From: Paenibacillus sp. cl123
GTDB taxonomy: Bacteria > Bacillota > Bacilli > Paenibacillales > NBRC-103111
Length of the DNA stretch: 64,000 bases
Assembly (NCBI RefSeq): GCF_900101595.1
Contig: NZ_FMYY01000003.1
Location: 305,889 to 369,888, forward strand
Reading direction: 5' to 3'
This document shows, piece by piece, positions 7,350-16,107 of the stretch. The position numbers were made by a program, and so were the translations under genes. How positions within the stretch are numbered: the stretch's first letter is position 1; every line of letters starts with the position of its first letter. The notes beneath the pieces are model-generated. The model was not told the origin of the DNA, made no database searches, and was given only the letters and a program-made list of their open reading frames with translations.

Positions 7350-8312
7350 ATGGAACAAGCGACAACGGTGAAAATATCATTGAAAAATCCGGCCGAAGGC
7401 CAAGCGCTCTTCGGTCCGCAGGACAAGTTCCTGCATCTGATCGAAGAGGAAGTGCAAGCTTCCATCTTCACGCGCGAGGAAGCGATCGTCATCCAGGGAA
7501 CCCCTGCAGAAAGCGCCAGGCTGGAGCATCTGTTTACGGTACTGCTTGAGTTGATCCGCAACCAGTATGTGCTGACGGAACGGGATGTGAACTATGCGCT
7601 GGACTTGTCCCGCGAACTGAAGGCCGATCAATTGCTTGACCTGTTTAAGGGCGAGATTGCAGTTACGCATAAGGGCAAGCCGATCCGGGTCAAGACGATC
7701 GGTCAGAAGCAGTATGTGAACGAAATCAAGAAGAAAGACATCGTATTCGGGATAGGGCCTGCCGGCACGGGCAAGACGTACATCGCCGTCGTCCTGGCCG
7801 TCGCCGCGCTGAAGGAAGGCAAGGTCAAGCGGATCGTGCTGACGCGTCCTGCCGTAGAAGCGGGCGAAAGCCTCGGATTCCTGCCTGGAGACCTCCAGGA
7901 AAAAGTTGACCCGTATCTACGCCCATTGTATGATGCTCTTAACGACGTGCTGGGACCGGATCAGGTTCTCAAGTCGCTCGAGCGCGGTCTGATCGAGATC
8001 GCACCGCTGGCCTATATGCGCGGAAGAACGCTCGACGATTCGTTCATCATTTTGGATGAAGCGCAGAACACGACGCCCGAGCAGATGAAGATGTTTCTCA
8101 CCCGTCTTGGCTTCGGCTCCAAGATGGTCATTACGGGCGACGTGACGCAGATCGACTTGCCGCGCGGGAAATCTTCCGGACTTGTTGAGGCGCAGCGCAT
8201 CCTGAGCAGAATTGAAGAACTTGGCTTTATTACATTTGCAGAGCAGGATGTCGTCAGGCATTCGCTCGTTCAGAAAATCATTGTAGCCTACAATGAAGAC
8301 AAAGAAGGCTGA
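7350..8312 (+). CDS. phoH: PhoH family P-loop ATPase
   Basis: 320 residues: an N-terminal region of about 110 residues, then a PhoH ATPase domain with Walker A GPAGTGKT (about 136-143) and Walker B SFIILDEAQN. PhoH proteins are ATPases linked to RNA metabolism; the gene beside pgpH, ybeY and era fits ribosome and RNA maturation. The start is ATG at 7350, set by AAGGAG 6 nt upstream; an in-frame TTG at 7320 lies inside the end of yqfD and is less likely. A second PhoH gene with a PIN domain is at 36058. Confidence 0.95.
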   Translation: MEQATTVKISLKNPAEGQALFGPQDKFLHLIEEEVQASIFTREEAIVIQGTPAESARLEHLFTVLLELIRNQYVLTERDVNYALDLSRELKADQLLDLFKGEIAVTHKGKPIRVKTIGQKQYVNEIKKKDIVFGIGPAGTGKTYIAVVLAVAALKEGKVKRIVLTRPAVEAGESLGFLPGDLQEKVDPYLRPLYDALNDVLGPDQVLKSLERGLIEIAPLAYMRGRTLDDSFIILDEAQNTTPEQMKMFLTRLGFGSKMVITGDVTQIDLPRGKSSGLVEAQRILSRIEELGFITFAEQDVVRHSLVQKIIVAYNEDKEG

Positions 8313-8332
8313 GAAAGGGCTGACCTTTCATC

Positions 8333-10564
8333 ATGAACAACCGCGTTTCCATTCAGGGCAAATTTCAATACCGGCTTGCCGGCTGGAGATACAGCGCCAT
8401 CGTGCGCTTTCTTCTATTTTTGGCGCTGGCGATGTTTATGTATGCGGCGCTGCTGCATAGAATCGTCCCGCAAACGTATGATATCCAGCTTAACTCGCTC
8501 GCGGAGAAGGATATCCCGGCTCCGCGGGCGATTCTGAACGAGGTGGAGACGGAGAAGGCCAAGGAAGAGGCCGCTGCCCGTCTGCAGCCGGTCTACAAGG
8601 TCGTGTCGCTGAAAAATGAGACGGCGGTCGAGCTGATATTTGAGAAGCTGCAGCAGATTAACGCTGATACGGAAGTTTCGCTTACGGATAAGGTCAGCAT
8701 CTACAGAACGGTCATTCCGACGATGATCAAGGACCATCTGAGCCGCCAGTTGAAGCAGTTCGAGAGCACCGGACAATACAGCGCCGAGCTGCTCGCCGAG
8801 ATGCGCAAGGCGTTCGACGAGCAGCAGTACCGGATTCCGGAGGAAGCGTTCTACAAGCTGCCGCGTCTGACCAGGGAGGATCTGACCGAGATGGAGCCCG
8901 TCTCGCGCGATATCGTGCTGCGTCTGATGACGGACCAGCTCCTCGACGCTCAGGTGGGCCGTGCGAAGGTGGCCGAGCTGGTCAACGCTTCGAACTTGTC
9001 GAAGAACAATGTGCGCGAGCTCGTGCAGGAGCTGGTACGCGCTGCCTTAACGCCCAACAAGTTTTACGACCAGAAGGGCACCGAGGAAGCAAAGGGGCAT
9101 GCCCGGGACAATGTCAAGCCCGTCTATATCAACAAAAACGACGTGCTTGTACACAAAGGCGAACTAATTACCGAGGAGCTTTATCAGAAGCTGGCTGCGC
9201 TGGAGCTGCTGAAGGACGAACGGAGTTATTGGCCGCATCTGGGGCTGCTTATATTCGTCACGTTATGTTGTTTGCTGCTGTTTATGTATGTGAAGCAAAG
9301 CGCGCTGCCCGTGAGCCATAACAATGTTCAGCTCGTCATGCTGGTCCTGATTCTATTCGTAACTGTGACGATTATGAAAGTATTTTCGATGATGCAGGGG
9401 CTGGAATATCCGTTTATCGGCTATTTGGCGCCGGCGGCGATCGGAGCGATGCTGATCACGATTTTGCTGAACCCTCAGCTCGCCTTTGTGTCCTCCGTGA
9501 TCTTCTGCGTGATGGCCAGCATTATTTTTAACTCGGATCAGGTACAGGTATTCGATTTCCGCTACGGATTGCTTACGCTGGGCACCTCGTTTGTCGCTAT
9601 CTTCTCGATTCAGCGGGCGAGCCAGCGCTCCTCAATCCTCAAGGCCGGCATTATGGTGTCGCTGCTGGCGGTTGCGCTGGTCGCTTCGATGATGCTGTTC
9701 GAGGAGCAGGAGACGAAGCGGGAGGCGATCTTTGCAGCTTCCTTCGCGCTTGGCAGCGGCTTGCTGACGGCGGTGTTCGTGATCGGTCTGCTCCCATTCT
9801 TCGAGGCGGCCTTCGGCATTCTGTCGCCGCTTAAGCTGGTGGAGCTGTCCAACCCGAACCATCCGCTGCTGCGGAAGCTGCTTACGGAAACGCCGGGCAC
9901 TTATCATCATAGCGTGATGGTGGGGAATTTATCCGAAGCGGCCGCCGAGGCGATCGGAGCGGACGGACTGCTCTGCCGAGTAGGCGCGTATTACCATGAT
10001 ATCGGCAAGACGAAGCGGCCCAGCTATTTTATTGAGAATCAGACGAACATCGAAAATCCGCACGACAAGATTGACCCGGCGCTCAGCAAGTCGATCATCG
10101 TCGCCCATGCGAGAGACGGCTCCGAGATGCTCAAGGAATTTAATATACCGAAGCCGATCCGCGACATTGCCGAGCAGCATCACGGCACGACCTTGCTTCA
10201 GTATTTTTACCACAAGGCCCGCAAGCAGGCGGAGGAACGGGGCGAGGAGCCGCCGGAGGAGCAGGAATACCGGTATCCGGGGCCGAATTCGCAAACGAAG
10301 GAAGCCGCGATCGTCGGCATCGCGGATTGCGTAGAGGCGGCTGTCCGTTCTTTGCGCAACCCGACGGTCGAGCAGATCGACTCGATGGTCCGCAAAATTA
10401 TTAAGAGCCGGCTCGATGACGGGCAGTTCAATGAATGCGATCTGACGATCAAGGAGCTGGATCAAATCGCCCGCACGCTGAATGAAACCTTGCTGGGAAT
10501 TTTCCACTCCCGGATCGAGTATCCGGCTGAAGCCCAGGCTCCCAAAGCGGAGGCTGCCAAGTGA
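8333..10564 (+). CDS. pgpH: Cyclic-di-AMP phosphodiesterase, 7TM-HD family (PgpH/YqfF)
   Basis: 743 residues. A membrane helix (about 25-45) is followed by an extracellular 7TMR-HDED domain (about 50-300), a block of seven membrane helices (about 300-500), and a cytoplasmic HD domain with YHHSVMVGNL (about 524) and YYHDIGK (about 552), the metal-binding His and His-Asp. PgpH of Listeria hydrolyses c-di-AMP to pApA, so this gene probably lowers the c-di-AMP pool and affects osmotic and cell wall homeostasis. Position between phoH and ybeY matches Bacillus yqfF. Confidence 0.95.
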   Translation: MNNRVSIQGKFQYRLAGWRYSAIVRFLLFLALAMFMYAALLHRIVPQTYDIQLNSLAEKDIPAPRAILNEVETEKAKEEAAARLQPVYKVVSLKNETAVELIFEKLQQINADTEVSLTDKVSIYRTVIPTMIKDHLSRQLKQFESTGQYSAELLAEMRKAFDEQQYRIPEEAFYKLPRLTREDLTEMEPVSRDIVLRLMTDQLLDAQVGRAKVAELVNASNLSKNNVRELVQELVRAALTPNKFYDQKGTEEAKGHARDNVKPVYINKNDVLVHKGELITEELYQKLAALELLKDERSYWPHLGLLIFVTLCCLLLFMYVKQSALPVSHNNVQLVMLVLILFVTVTIMKVFSMMQGLEYPFIGYLAPAAIGAMLITILLNPQLAFVSSVIFCVMASIIFNSDQVQVFDFRYGLLTLGTSFVAIFSIQRASQRSSILKAGIMVSLLAVALVASMMLFEEQETKREAIFAASFALGSGLLTAVFVIGLLPFFEAAFGILSPLKLVELSNPNHPLLRKLLTETPGTYHHSVMVGNLSEAAAEAIGADGLLCRVGAYYHDIGKTKRPSYFIENQTNIENPHDKIDPALSKSIIVAHARDGSEMLKEFNIPKPIRDIAEQHHGTTLLQYFYHKARKQAEERGEEPPEEQEYRYPGPNSQTKEAAIVGIADCVEAAVRSLRNPTVEQIDSMVRKIIKSRLDDGQFNECDLTIKELDQIARTLNETLLGIFHSRIEYPAEAQAPKAEAAK

Positions 10565-10614
10565 TTTCAAACTGAATTATGAATATGAGCGATTATTATG
10601 AAAAGGGTGAGCCT

Positions 10615-11202
10615 ATGAGTTTGCGTTTGTCCTGGAATAATGAACAAACGGCCTATGAGATCACGCCGGAGCTGGTCGCCAAGCTGGAGGAGCTGCTGAA
10701 GCTGGCGGGGAAGGCTGAGGATGTCCCGCATGGCGAGGTGGCTCTGACCTTTGTCGACGATGCGGCGATTCAAGAGCTGAATAAACAGTACCGCGGCCTG
10801 GATAAACCGACCGACGTCTTGTCCTTCTCCATGCAAGAGCTGGGAGAGGACGAGATCGAGATCATTTACGGCGATGAAGAGTACGATGTGGAAGAATTTG
10901 AATTCGCCGATGCGGCCGAAGGGGCCGAGCTGGACGGCGCGGAGGAGTCGGACATCCGGGAGGATGGCGATGAGGATGACGACGAAGGCTATGAGGAACC
11001 GCTTGGCGATGTGATCATTTCCGTGCAGCGCGCTGTTGCGCAAGCGGAGGAGTACGGGCATTCGGTCGATCGCGAGCTGGGTTTTCTGTTCGTGCACGGA
11101 TTTCTGCACTTGATCGGTTACGATCATCAGGAAGAGGAAGAAGAGAAGGCGATGTTCGGCAAGCAGGAGCGTATTCTGCAGCAGGCGGGCCTTACGCGTT
11201 GA
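10615..11202 (+). CDS. ybeY: rRNA maturation endoribonuclease YbeY with acidic insertion
   Basis: 195 residues. The zinc site HGFLHLIGYDH (His161, His165, His171) is intact, as is the upstream motif YRGLDKPTDVLSF, so it should act in 16S rRNA 3'-end maturation and ribosome quality control. Between PTDVLSFSM and LGDVIIS lies a strongly acidic insert at about residues 75-128; typical YbeY is about 155 residues and has a short loop here. The start at 10615 follows AAGGGTGA by 5 nt; an upstream ATG at 10579 has no ribosome site. The end overlaps dgkA (TTGA). Confidence 0.95.
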   Translation: MSLRLSWNNEQTAYEITPELVAKLEELLKLAGKAEDVPHGEVALTFVDDAAIQELNKQYRGLDKPTDVLSFSMQELGEDEIEIIYGDEEYDVEEFEFADAAEGAELDGAEESDIREDGDEDDDEGYEEPLGDVIISVQRAVAQAEEYGHSVDRELGFLFVHGFLHLIGYDHQEEEEEKAMFGKQERILQQAGLTR

Positions 11203-11900
11203 GACAGCCCGCCAAGTGGGAGAGAAGCTTCCGGTACGCCTACGAAGGCGTCAAGTACGCGCTGGCTACCCAGCGCAATATGAGGTTTCATTTTTTTGCG
11301 GCCTTTGCCGCGCTGGTAGCCGCCTTACTGTTTGGCTTGCCGAAGACGGACGTGCTGTTTCTCCTGCTTGCGGTGACGCTGGTCATCGTGACGGAGCTGA
11401 TAAATACCGCGATCGAGAAAACGGTCGATCTGGCGATGCCGGACATACATCCGCTCGCCAAAATCGCCAAAGACGTAGCTGCAGCCGCGGTATTGGTGAC
11501 TGCGGCTTTTGCCGTTATCGCAGGCATGATCGTATTCTACGAGCCCGTCGATCACTTGATCCGCGCCGGGAGGGTCAAGGAGGGCCATGCGTTTACGGCA
11601 GGCGCTGTGTGGATTTTGTTATCCTTGGTCATCCTAAGCGTTATCGTCATTCAGACCCGGTTCACCGACAAAGGAAATTGGGTAAAGCCAAGCCTGCTTA
11701 GCGCCGTCGCCTTCGCGGTGTCTACGCTGATCGCTTATCGTACCGATGATACGCTCGTATCGCTGCTTGGATTTTTGCTGTCGGGCGTTCTGTCCCTCGC
11801 GCTCCACGACAAGCGCAGACGGCCGCTGAGCTCCTTGCTGCTGGGCGCTTTGCTTGGCAGCCTGATTACGGTGTTCAGCTTCTATCTCTACACCCTGTAG
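11199..11900 (+). CDS. dgkA: Undecaprenol/diacylglycerol kinase with C-terminal membrane extension
   Basis: The first ~125 residues are a DgkA-type integral membrane kinase with the signature TELINTAIEKTVDLAMPDIH and following KIAKDVAAAAVL. In Gram-positives this enzyme phosphorylates undecaprenol for cell wall lipid carrier recycling. The protein continues to 233 residues with about four more membrane helices (about 130-232), roughly double the family length. I see no PAP2 phosphatase motifs (PSGH or SRxxxxxH) in the extension. The TTG start overlaps the ybeY stop, which implies translational coupling. Confidence 0.88.
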   Translation: MRQPAKWERSFRYAYEGVKYALATQRNMRFHFFAAFAALVAALLFGLPKTDVLFLLLAVTLVIVTELINTAIEKTVDLAMPDIHPLAKIAKDVAAAAVLVTAAFAVIAGMIVFYEPVDHLIRAGRVKEGHAFTAGAVWILLSLVILSVIVIQTRFTDKGNWVKPSLLSAVAFAVSTLIAYRTDDTLVSLLGFLLSGVLSLALHDKRRRPLSSLLLGALLGSLITVFSFYLYTL

Positions 11901-11931
11901 CCTATAGCCCTCGGAAAAGGAAGTGACGTCT

Positions 11932-12348
11932 ATGCAAGCGAGTGAATTGATCGAACTGGCCAGACAAGCCCGCGAAAGGGCCTATACTCCCTATTCCCGG
12001 TTCCAAGTGGGCAGCGCGCTGCTCGACGCGGACGGACGCGTGCATCTCGGCTGCAATGTGGAGAATGCCGCCTTCGGTCCGACCAATTGCGCCGAGCGGA
12101 CGGCGCTTCACCGCGCGATCGCGGACGGAGCGGCCCCGCGCTCCTTCAAGGCGCTGGCCGTGATCGGGGACACGGCTCAGCCGATCTCGCCTTGCGGCGT
12201 CTGCCGGCAGGTGATGGTGGAGCTATGCGCGCCGGATATGCCGGTGTATTTGGCCAATCTGCGCGGCGACGTCGCGGAGACAACCGTAGCGGCACTGCTT
12301 CCCGGCGCTTTTACATCTCAAGATTTGGACGGAGGAACAAGTAACTGA
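11932..12348 (+). CDS. cdd: Cytidine deaminase
   Basis: 138 residues with the complete zinc-hydrolase signature: CAERTA (catalytic Glu) and PCGVCRQVM, plus [10 protein letters not shown] for substrate binding. It deaminates cytidine and deoxycytidine in pyrimidine salvage. ATG at 11932 follows AAGGAAG by about 8 nt; a GTG at 11923 overlaps that site and is rejected. The stop overlaps the era start by one base; dgkA-cdd-era is the Bacillus order. Confidence 0.96.
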   Translation: MQASELIELARQARERAYTPYSRFQVGSALLDADGRVHLGCNVENAAFGPTNCAERTALHRAIADGAAPRSFKALAVIGDTAQPISPCGVCRQVMVELCAPDMPVYLANLRGDVAETTVAALLPGAFTSQDLDGGTSN

Positions 12349-13265
12349 TGGCTTCTACTGACAAAACGCGCCAAGCGCCCTTTAAATCGGGTTTCGTCGC
12401 TATTATAGGGCGTCCCAACGTCGGGAAATCGACGCTTATGAATCAGGTAATCGGACAAAAAATCGCGATCATGTCCGACAAGCCGCAGACCACCCGCAAC
12501 AAAATTCATGGCGTCTATACGACAGACCAAGCCCAGATTGTCTTCCTGGATACGCCGGGCATTCACAAGTCGCAGTCCAAGCTGGGCGATTACATGATGA
12601 AGGCGGCAGAGAGCGCTCTGAAGGAAGTGGAAGCGATTCTGTTCCTCATCGATGTTGTGGAAGGCATCGGCGGCGGGGACCGCTATATAATCGAGCAGCT
12701 GAAGAAGGTCAATACGCCGGTCATCCTTGTGATGAACAAAATTGACCAGGTGCATCCGGAAGCGCTCCTGCCGATCATCACAACGTACAAAGAGCTGTAT
12801 CCGTTCGCTGAGATCGTTCCCATCTCTGCGATGAACGGCAATAATGTCAATACGCTGCTGGAGCAGATCGTCAAGTATTTGCCGCCGGGCCCGCAATATT
12901 ATCCGGCCGACCAGATCACCGACCATCCGGAGCAGTTCGTCTGCGCGGAGCTGATCCGGGAGAAGATTCTGCATCTGACGAGAGAGGAAATTCCTCATTC
13001 GATCGCTGTCGGCATCGAGGATATGAAGGTTCAGGACAACGGAGTCGTGCATATTTCGGCCGTTATCTACGTGGAGCGGGATTCCCAGAAAGGGATCATT
13101 ATCGGTAAAAGCGGTGCGCTGCTGAAAGAGGTCGGCAAGAAGTCGCGCGCAGATATCGAAGCCTTGCTCGGTTCCAAGACGTTTCTGGAGCTGTGGGTTA
13201 AGGTGAAGAAGGACTGGCGCAATCAGGAGCGCGTGCTGAAGGACCTCGGCTTCCGCCACGAATAG
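12348..13265 (+). CDS. era: GTPase Era
   Basis: 305 residues. G1 is [10 protein letters not shown]2 has the [10 protein letters not shown] switch, G3 is DTPGIH and G4 is NKID. A C-terminal KH domain (about 205-290) contains [19 protein letters not shown]. Era binds the 3' end of 16S rRNA during 30S assembly, which fits with YbeY nearby. GGAGGA precedes the ATG. Confidence 0.98.
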   Translation: MASTDKTRQAPFKSGFVAIIGRPNVGKSTLMNQVIGQKIAIMSDKPQTTRNKIHGVYTTDQAQIVFLDTPGIHKSQSKLGDYMMKAAESALKEVEAILFLIDVVEGIGGGDRYIIEQLKKVNTPVILVMNKIDQVHPEALLPIITTYKELYPFAEIVPISAMNGNNVNTLLEQIVKYLPPGPQYYPADQITDHPEQFVCAELIREKILHLTREEIPHSIAVGIEDMKVQDNGVVHISAVIYVERDSQKGIIIGKSGALLKEVGKKSRADIEALLGSKTFLELWVKVKKDWRNQERVLKDLGFRHE

Positions 13266-13416
13266 GCGCTTTGGTCCGTTTCAAGAGCAATACGGCAGGT
13301 TAATGGGAGTCATACATGCCAGTTTTTGTACCGTATACTTCAATGAGCTTCGTATCATCCTAAGCTTATAAACAGGTATTGTATACTAATACAGGTCACG
13401 AAGGGGAGGATGAACC

Positions 13417-13560
13417 ATGAAAGATTTTTCGTGGAAGTATTTTTCAATGACCGGCGACGTGGATGCCTACCTGCTTTATAAAGAGTCGAACGGTGAGGAA
13501 CCCGAGGCCCAGGAAACCGAAGATTTTCTCGCGGCTGAAAACGAGGAATGGCTCCAGTAA
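13417..13560 (+). CDS. yqzL: YqzL-like small protein
   Basis: A 47-residue acidic protein starting MKDFSWKYFSMTGDVDAYLLYKE, the same size and place (between era and recO) as B. subtilis YqzL. GGGGAGG lies 7 nt upstream of the ATG. The tail is rich in Glu. Function is unknown. Confidence 0.88.
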   Translation: MKDFSWKYFSMTGDVDAYLLYKESNGEEPEAQETEDFLAAENEEWLQ

Positions 13561-13612
13561 GACGCAAATCGATTCTATAGCGTGCCCCGGGCAGGCAGGA
13601 AAGAGGCTGCCG

Positions 13613-14365
13613 ATGCAGTACAGACTGCAAGGAATTATTATCCGCAGCATGGATTATGGCGAAGGCAACAAGATCGTCACTTTATTCACCAGAGAGCATG
13701 GCAAGATGAGCGTTGTTGCCCGCGGCGCCAAAAAAGTCAAAAGCCGGTTCGGCTCAGCCGTTCAATTATTTACGCTCGGCGATTTTTCTTTTTTCAAATC
13801 GGGCCAAAACGGGCTCGGCTCGATGAATCAGGCGGATATCGTGGAAGCTCATCATGCGCTGCGGGAGGATTTGCACCTCGCGGCGTATGCTTCGTATTTG
13901 GCCGAGCTTACCGACAAGATGTTTGGAGATCATGAAGGCCATCCTTATTTATATGAGCAGCTGAAGGGAAGCTTTCAGGCCATGGATGATAAAAAGGATG
14001 CGCAAATCGTCATGCATATGTATGAGATCAAGATGCTGATACAGGCCGGCTACTCGCCAGAGCTGCATCAATGCGTCGTCTGCGGCTCCCAGAAGGAAGC
14101 GGTTGCGCTAAGTGTCGGGCTTGGAGGCATCCTGTGCGAGATGTGCAAGCTGCGGGATCCGCAAGCCATCGCCTTGGCGCCGGCTGTGCTTAAACTGCTG
14201 CGTGCATTTGCCCAGACGGATGTGAGACGGCTGGGAGAGATCAGCGTCAAGGAAGCGAGCAAGCAGGCGCTAAAGCATATTTTGCGCGCATATTTCGACC
14301 ATCATGTCGGAGTACGGTTGAAGTCCCGCGACTTTATCGAGCAGATGGAACGGTACGGCATTTGA
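13613..14365 (+). CDS. recO: DNA repair protein RecO
   Basis: 250 residues: an N-terminal OB-fold (MQYRLQGIIIRSMDYGEGNKIVTLF), a helical middle, and a zinc-finger (CVVCG ... CEMC, about residues 153-178). RecO loads RecA onto SSB-coated DNA with RecR in gap repair. ATG at 13613 is preferred over an in-frame upstream start inside yqzL because AAAGAGG lies 7 nt before it and the protein then begins like other RecO proteins. In Bacillus glyQS follows; here it does not. Confidence 0.96.
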   Translation: MQYRLQGIIIRSMDYGEGNKIVTLFTREHGKMSVVARGAKKVKSRFGSAVQLFTLGDFSFFKSGQNGLGSMNQADIVEAHHALREDLHLAAYASYLAELTDKMFGDHEGHPYLYEQLKGSFQAMDDKKDAQIVMHMYEIKMLIQAGYSPELHQCVVCGSQKEAVALSVGLGGILCEMCKLRDPQAIALAPAVLKLLRAFAQTDVRRLGEISVKEASKQALKHILRAYFDHHVGVRLKSRDFIEQMERYGI

Positions 14366-14395
14366 TGATCATGGAATAATTGTTTGCAAACCCGC

Positions 14396-14401
14396 TATAA
14401 T
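14396..14401 (+). promoter_or_regulatory. Candidate -10 box for the leader transcript
   Basis: TATAAT is perfect, but 17 nt upstream there is only GGAATA. The palindrome TTTGCAAA lies just before it. Confidence 0.35.
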
Positions 14402-14485
14402 GGTATCATTATATTTTTTTATGAAACTCTCGTTACAGAGTCTGTCAAGTCAGGGCTTTGGTTAGCGGGATTTTTTTAGAGTCAA

Positions 14486-14570
14486 GAAAGTTTAACATCA
14501 CTAAAGCAGGTAAAGCGCGGCAAAACTTTCTGCTCGCAAGAAAAGCTATCGCTCATGTATCTTCTTCGAA
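14486..14570 (+). repeat. Copy B of the dispersed leader-like element
   Basis: It aligns with the minus strand of 633-730: TTTAACATCACT, then TAAAGCGCGG, then TTTCTGCTCGCAAGAAAAGC, then ATGTATCTTCTTCGAA. GAAAGTTT (14486-14493) can pair with AAACTTTC (14523-14530) in this copy. It lies between a -10 box and a terminator hairpin in the leader of the downstream gene. Confidence 0.7.
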
Positions 14571-14572
14571 TT

Positions 14573-14595
14573 GGCTCCGAATAGGAGCTTTTCTT
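14573..14595 (+). terminator. Leader terminator / attenuator hairpin
   Basis: GCTCC (14574-14578) and GGAGC (14584-14588) form a short stem around GAATA and run into TTTTCTT. The T run also belongs to a competing long-range pair with 14538-14547, giving an attenuator-like layout. Confidence 0.5.
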
Positions 14596-14691
14596 ATTGC
14601 CTGGCTGAAACATCCTGATACATATTTTCGTACTAGAGAAAGAAAGGCGAACATATATACTCCATTTTATACTTAAAGGGGCGGTTATCTG

Positions 14692-15504
14692 ATGGAAATG
14701 CAAGTAAAGCCGGTCATATTTGTCGCATCGGACTCGGCAGGGGATACGGGAGAGGCGGCAGTCCGGGCCGCCGCCGTACAATTCGAACCGCTGCAGGTCG
14801 AAATCAGACGTGTGCCTTTCCTGCACGATACATCCGACATTGACCGGTTAATTTACCATGTGCTCGAGCGGAAGGGCGCGATCGTATTCACCCTGGTGCT
14901 TCCAGTGCTCAGAGATCACCTCATTCAGGAGTGCGAACGCAAAGGCATCTTGTACATCGATTTGCTCGGGCCGATTATCCGCACCTTGGAGAGTACGCTG
15001 AATCAGGAGGCGCGTCATGAGCCCGGGATGATTCATCGGCTGGACGAGGATTATTTCAAAAAGGTCGAGGCCGTGGAGTTTGCCGTGAAATACGATGATG
15101 GCCGCGACTTCAACGGGGTGCTGCAGGCGGATATCGTGTTGGTCGGCGTGTCGCGGACGTCCAAAACGCCGCTCTCCATGTATTTGGCCCATAAGACGTA
15201 TAAGGTGGCGAACGTGCCGCTAGTGCCCGAAATTGCGCCTCCTGAGCAGCTGTTCACCGTCTCTTCCCACAAAATCATAGGACTGCGCATCGACCCGCTT
15301 AAGCTCAATGCGATCCGGACCGAACGATTGAAGGCGCTGGGCCTGCCCGGAAATGCCACCTATGCCAATACGGAACGCATTCTCAAGGAGCTGGAGTTTG
15401 CGGACAACATTATGAAACGGATCGGCTGCGAGGTTATCGACGTATCGAATCGCGCCGTGGAAGAAACGGCCAGCCTTATTATCGACATATTGCGTTCCAG
15501 ATAA
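14692..15504 (+). CDS. Pyruvate,phosphate dikinase regulatory protein (YqfL/PpsR type)
   Basis: 270 residues of the DUF299 family of bifunctional serine/threonine kinase and Pi-dependent phosphorylases. The P-loop-like GVSRTSKTPLSMYLA (about 150-165) is the family motif. These proteins inactivate or reactivate PPDK or PEP synthetase by reversible ADP-dependent phosphorylation and so set flux between pyruvate and PEP. ATG at 14692 follows AAAGGGGCGG. In Bacillus ccpN precedes this gene; here it is absent and a long structured leader takes its place. Confidence 0.94.
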   Translation: MEMQVKPVIFVASDSAGDTGEAAVRAAAVQFEPLQVEIRRVPFLHDTSDIDRLIYHVLERKGAIVFTLVLPVLRDHLIQECERKGILYIDLLGPIIRTLESTLNQEARHEPGMIHRLDEDYFKKVEAVEFAVKYDDGRDFNGVLQADIVLVGVSRTSKTPLSMYLAHKTYKVANVPLVPEIAPPEQLFTVSSHKIIGLRIDPLKLNAIRTERLKALGLPGNATYANTERILKELEFADNIMKRIGCEVIDVSNRAVEETASLIIDILRSR

Positions 15505-15510
15505 ACAATC

Positions 15511-15546
15511 AAATCCTATTCTTTGAAAACACAGCAGGATTTTTTG
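15511..15546 (+). terminator. Weak terminator after the PPDK regulator gene
   Basis: AAATCCT and AGGATTT are 7-nt complementary arms with a loop of about 18 nt, followed by TTTTG. Confidence 0.4.
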
Positions 15547-15604
15547 TAATTTCATCGTATATAATATTACGGAAGCTTCAAAGTCATGAATGCGGTGGTA
15601 ACCT

Positions 15605-16057
15605 ATGACGTATAAACTGATTGTAGACGCTGATGCGTGCCCCGTTAAAGCGGAGATCCGCCGCGCTGCGGCAAGCTTTGGCCTGCCTGTGACAATGGTT
15701 GCCTCCTTCGACCATCGTCTGCAGCCTGAAGAAGGGGTGGAGATTGTCCAGGTCGACCGTTCCGATCAGTCGGTGGATCTGTATATCGCCAACAAGATTC
15801 GCCCGGGAGACATACTCGTTACCCAAGACTTCGGACTCGCCGCCCTGGCTCTCGGCAAGAAGGCCCATGCGATTTCGAATCGCGGACAGCTATTCACGGA
15901 ACGGACGATCGATTTCCTGCTGGAGCGACGTCATGAGCAGGCCCGATTGCGCCGCGGAGGAAAGCATACCAAGGGGCCGAAAGCGATGACCGATGAGGAT
16001 CGGGAGGAATTTCTACAATCTTTGACAAAACTTTTAACCCGGTTGCAGGAGAATTGA
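15605..16057 (+). CDS. YaiI/YqxD family protein (DUF188)
   Basis: 150 residues: MTYKLIVDADACPVKAEIRR at the start and QDFGLAALALGKKAHAISNRG in the middle are characteristic. The fold is PIN-like with conserved acidic residues, so nuclease activity has been suggested for the family but not shown. It directly precedes dnaG, as in Bacillus (yqxD-dnaG-sigA), so it probably belongs to the macromolecular synthesis operon. Confidence 0.93.
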   Translation: MTYKLIVDADACPVKAEIRRAAASFGLPVTMVASFDHRLQPEEGVEIVQVDRSDQSVDLYIANKIRPGDILVTQDFGLAALALGKKAHAISNRGQLFTERTIDFLLERRHEQARLRRGGKHTKGPKAMTDEDREEFLQSLTKLLTRLQEN

Positions 16058-16107
16058 ACGAAACAGCGAATAGTTATACGTGTTAATCGGATTGTAGGTG
16101 GATTAAG

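Larger units (their letters stand above)
14366..14691 (+). other. 326-nt leader region upstream of the PPDK regulatory gene
   Basis: It holds a TATAAT (14396-14401) with no clear -35, several inverted repeats, copy B of the repeat element, and a terminator-like hairpin. An alternative pairing AAGAAAAGCT (14538-14547) with AGCTTTTCTT (14586-14595) would disrupt that terminator. No T-box sequence is seen. A 72-codon open frame at 14458-14676 across these structures is not believed. Confidence 0.55.

Noticed and set aside
14458-14676. 72-codon frame in the recO-PPDK regulator gap
   Set aside because: It crosses inverted repeats and a terminator, and its start lacks a ribosome site.
14366-14691. 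T-box leader
   Set aside because: No AGGGTGGNACCGCG sequence or specifier-loop pattern; no tRNA synthetase follows.
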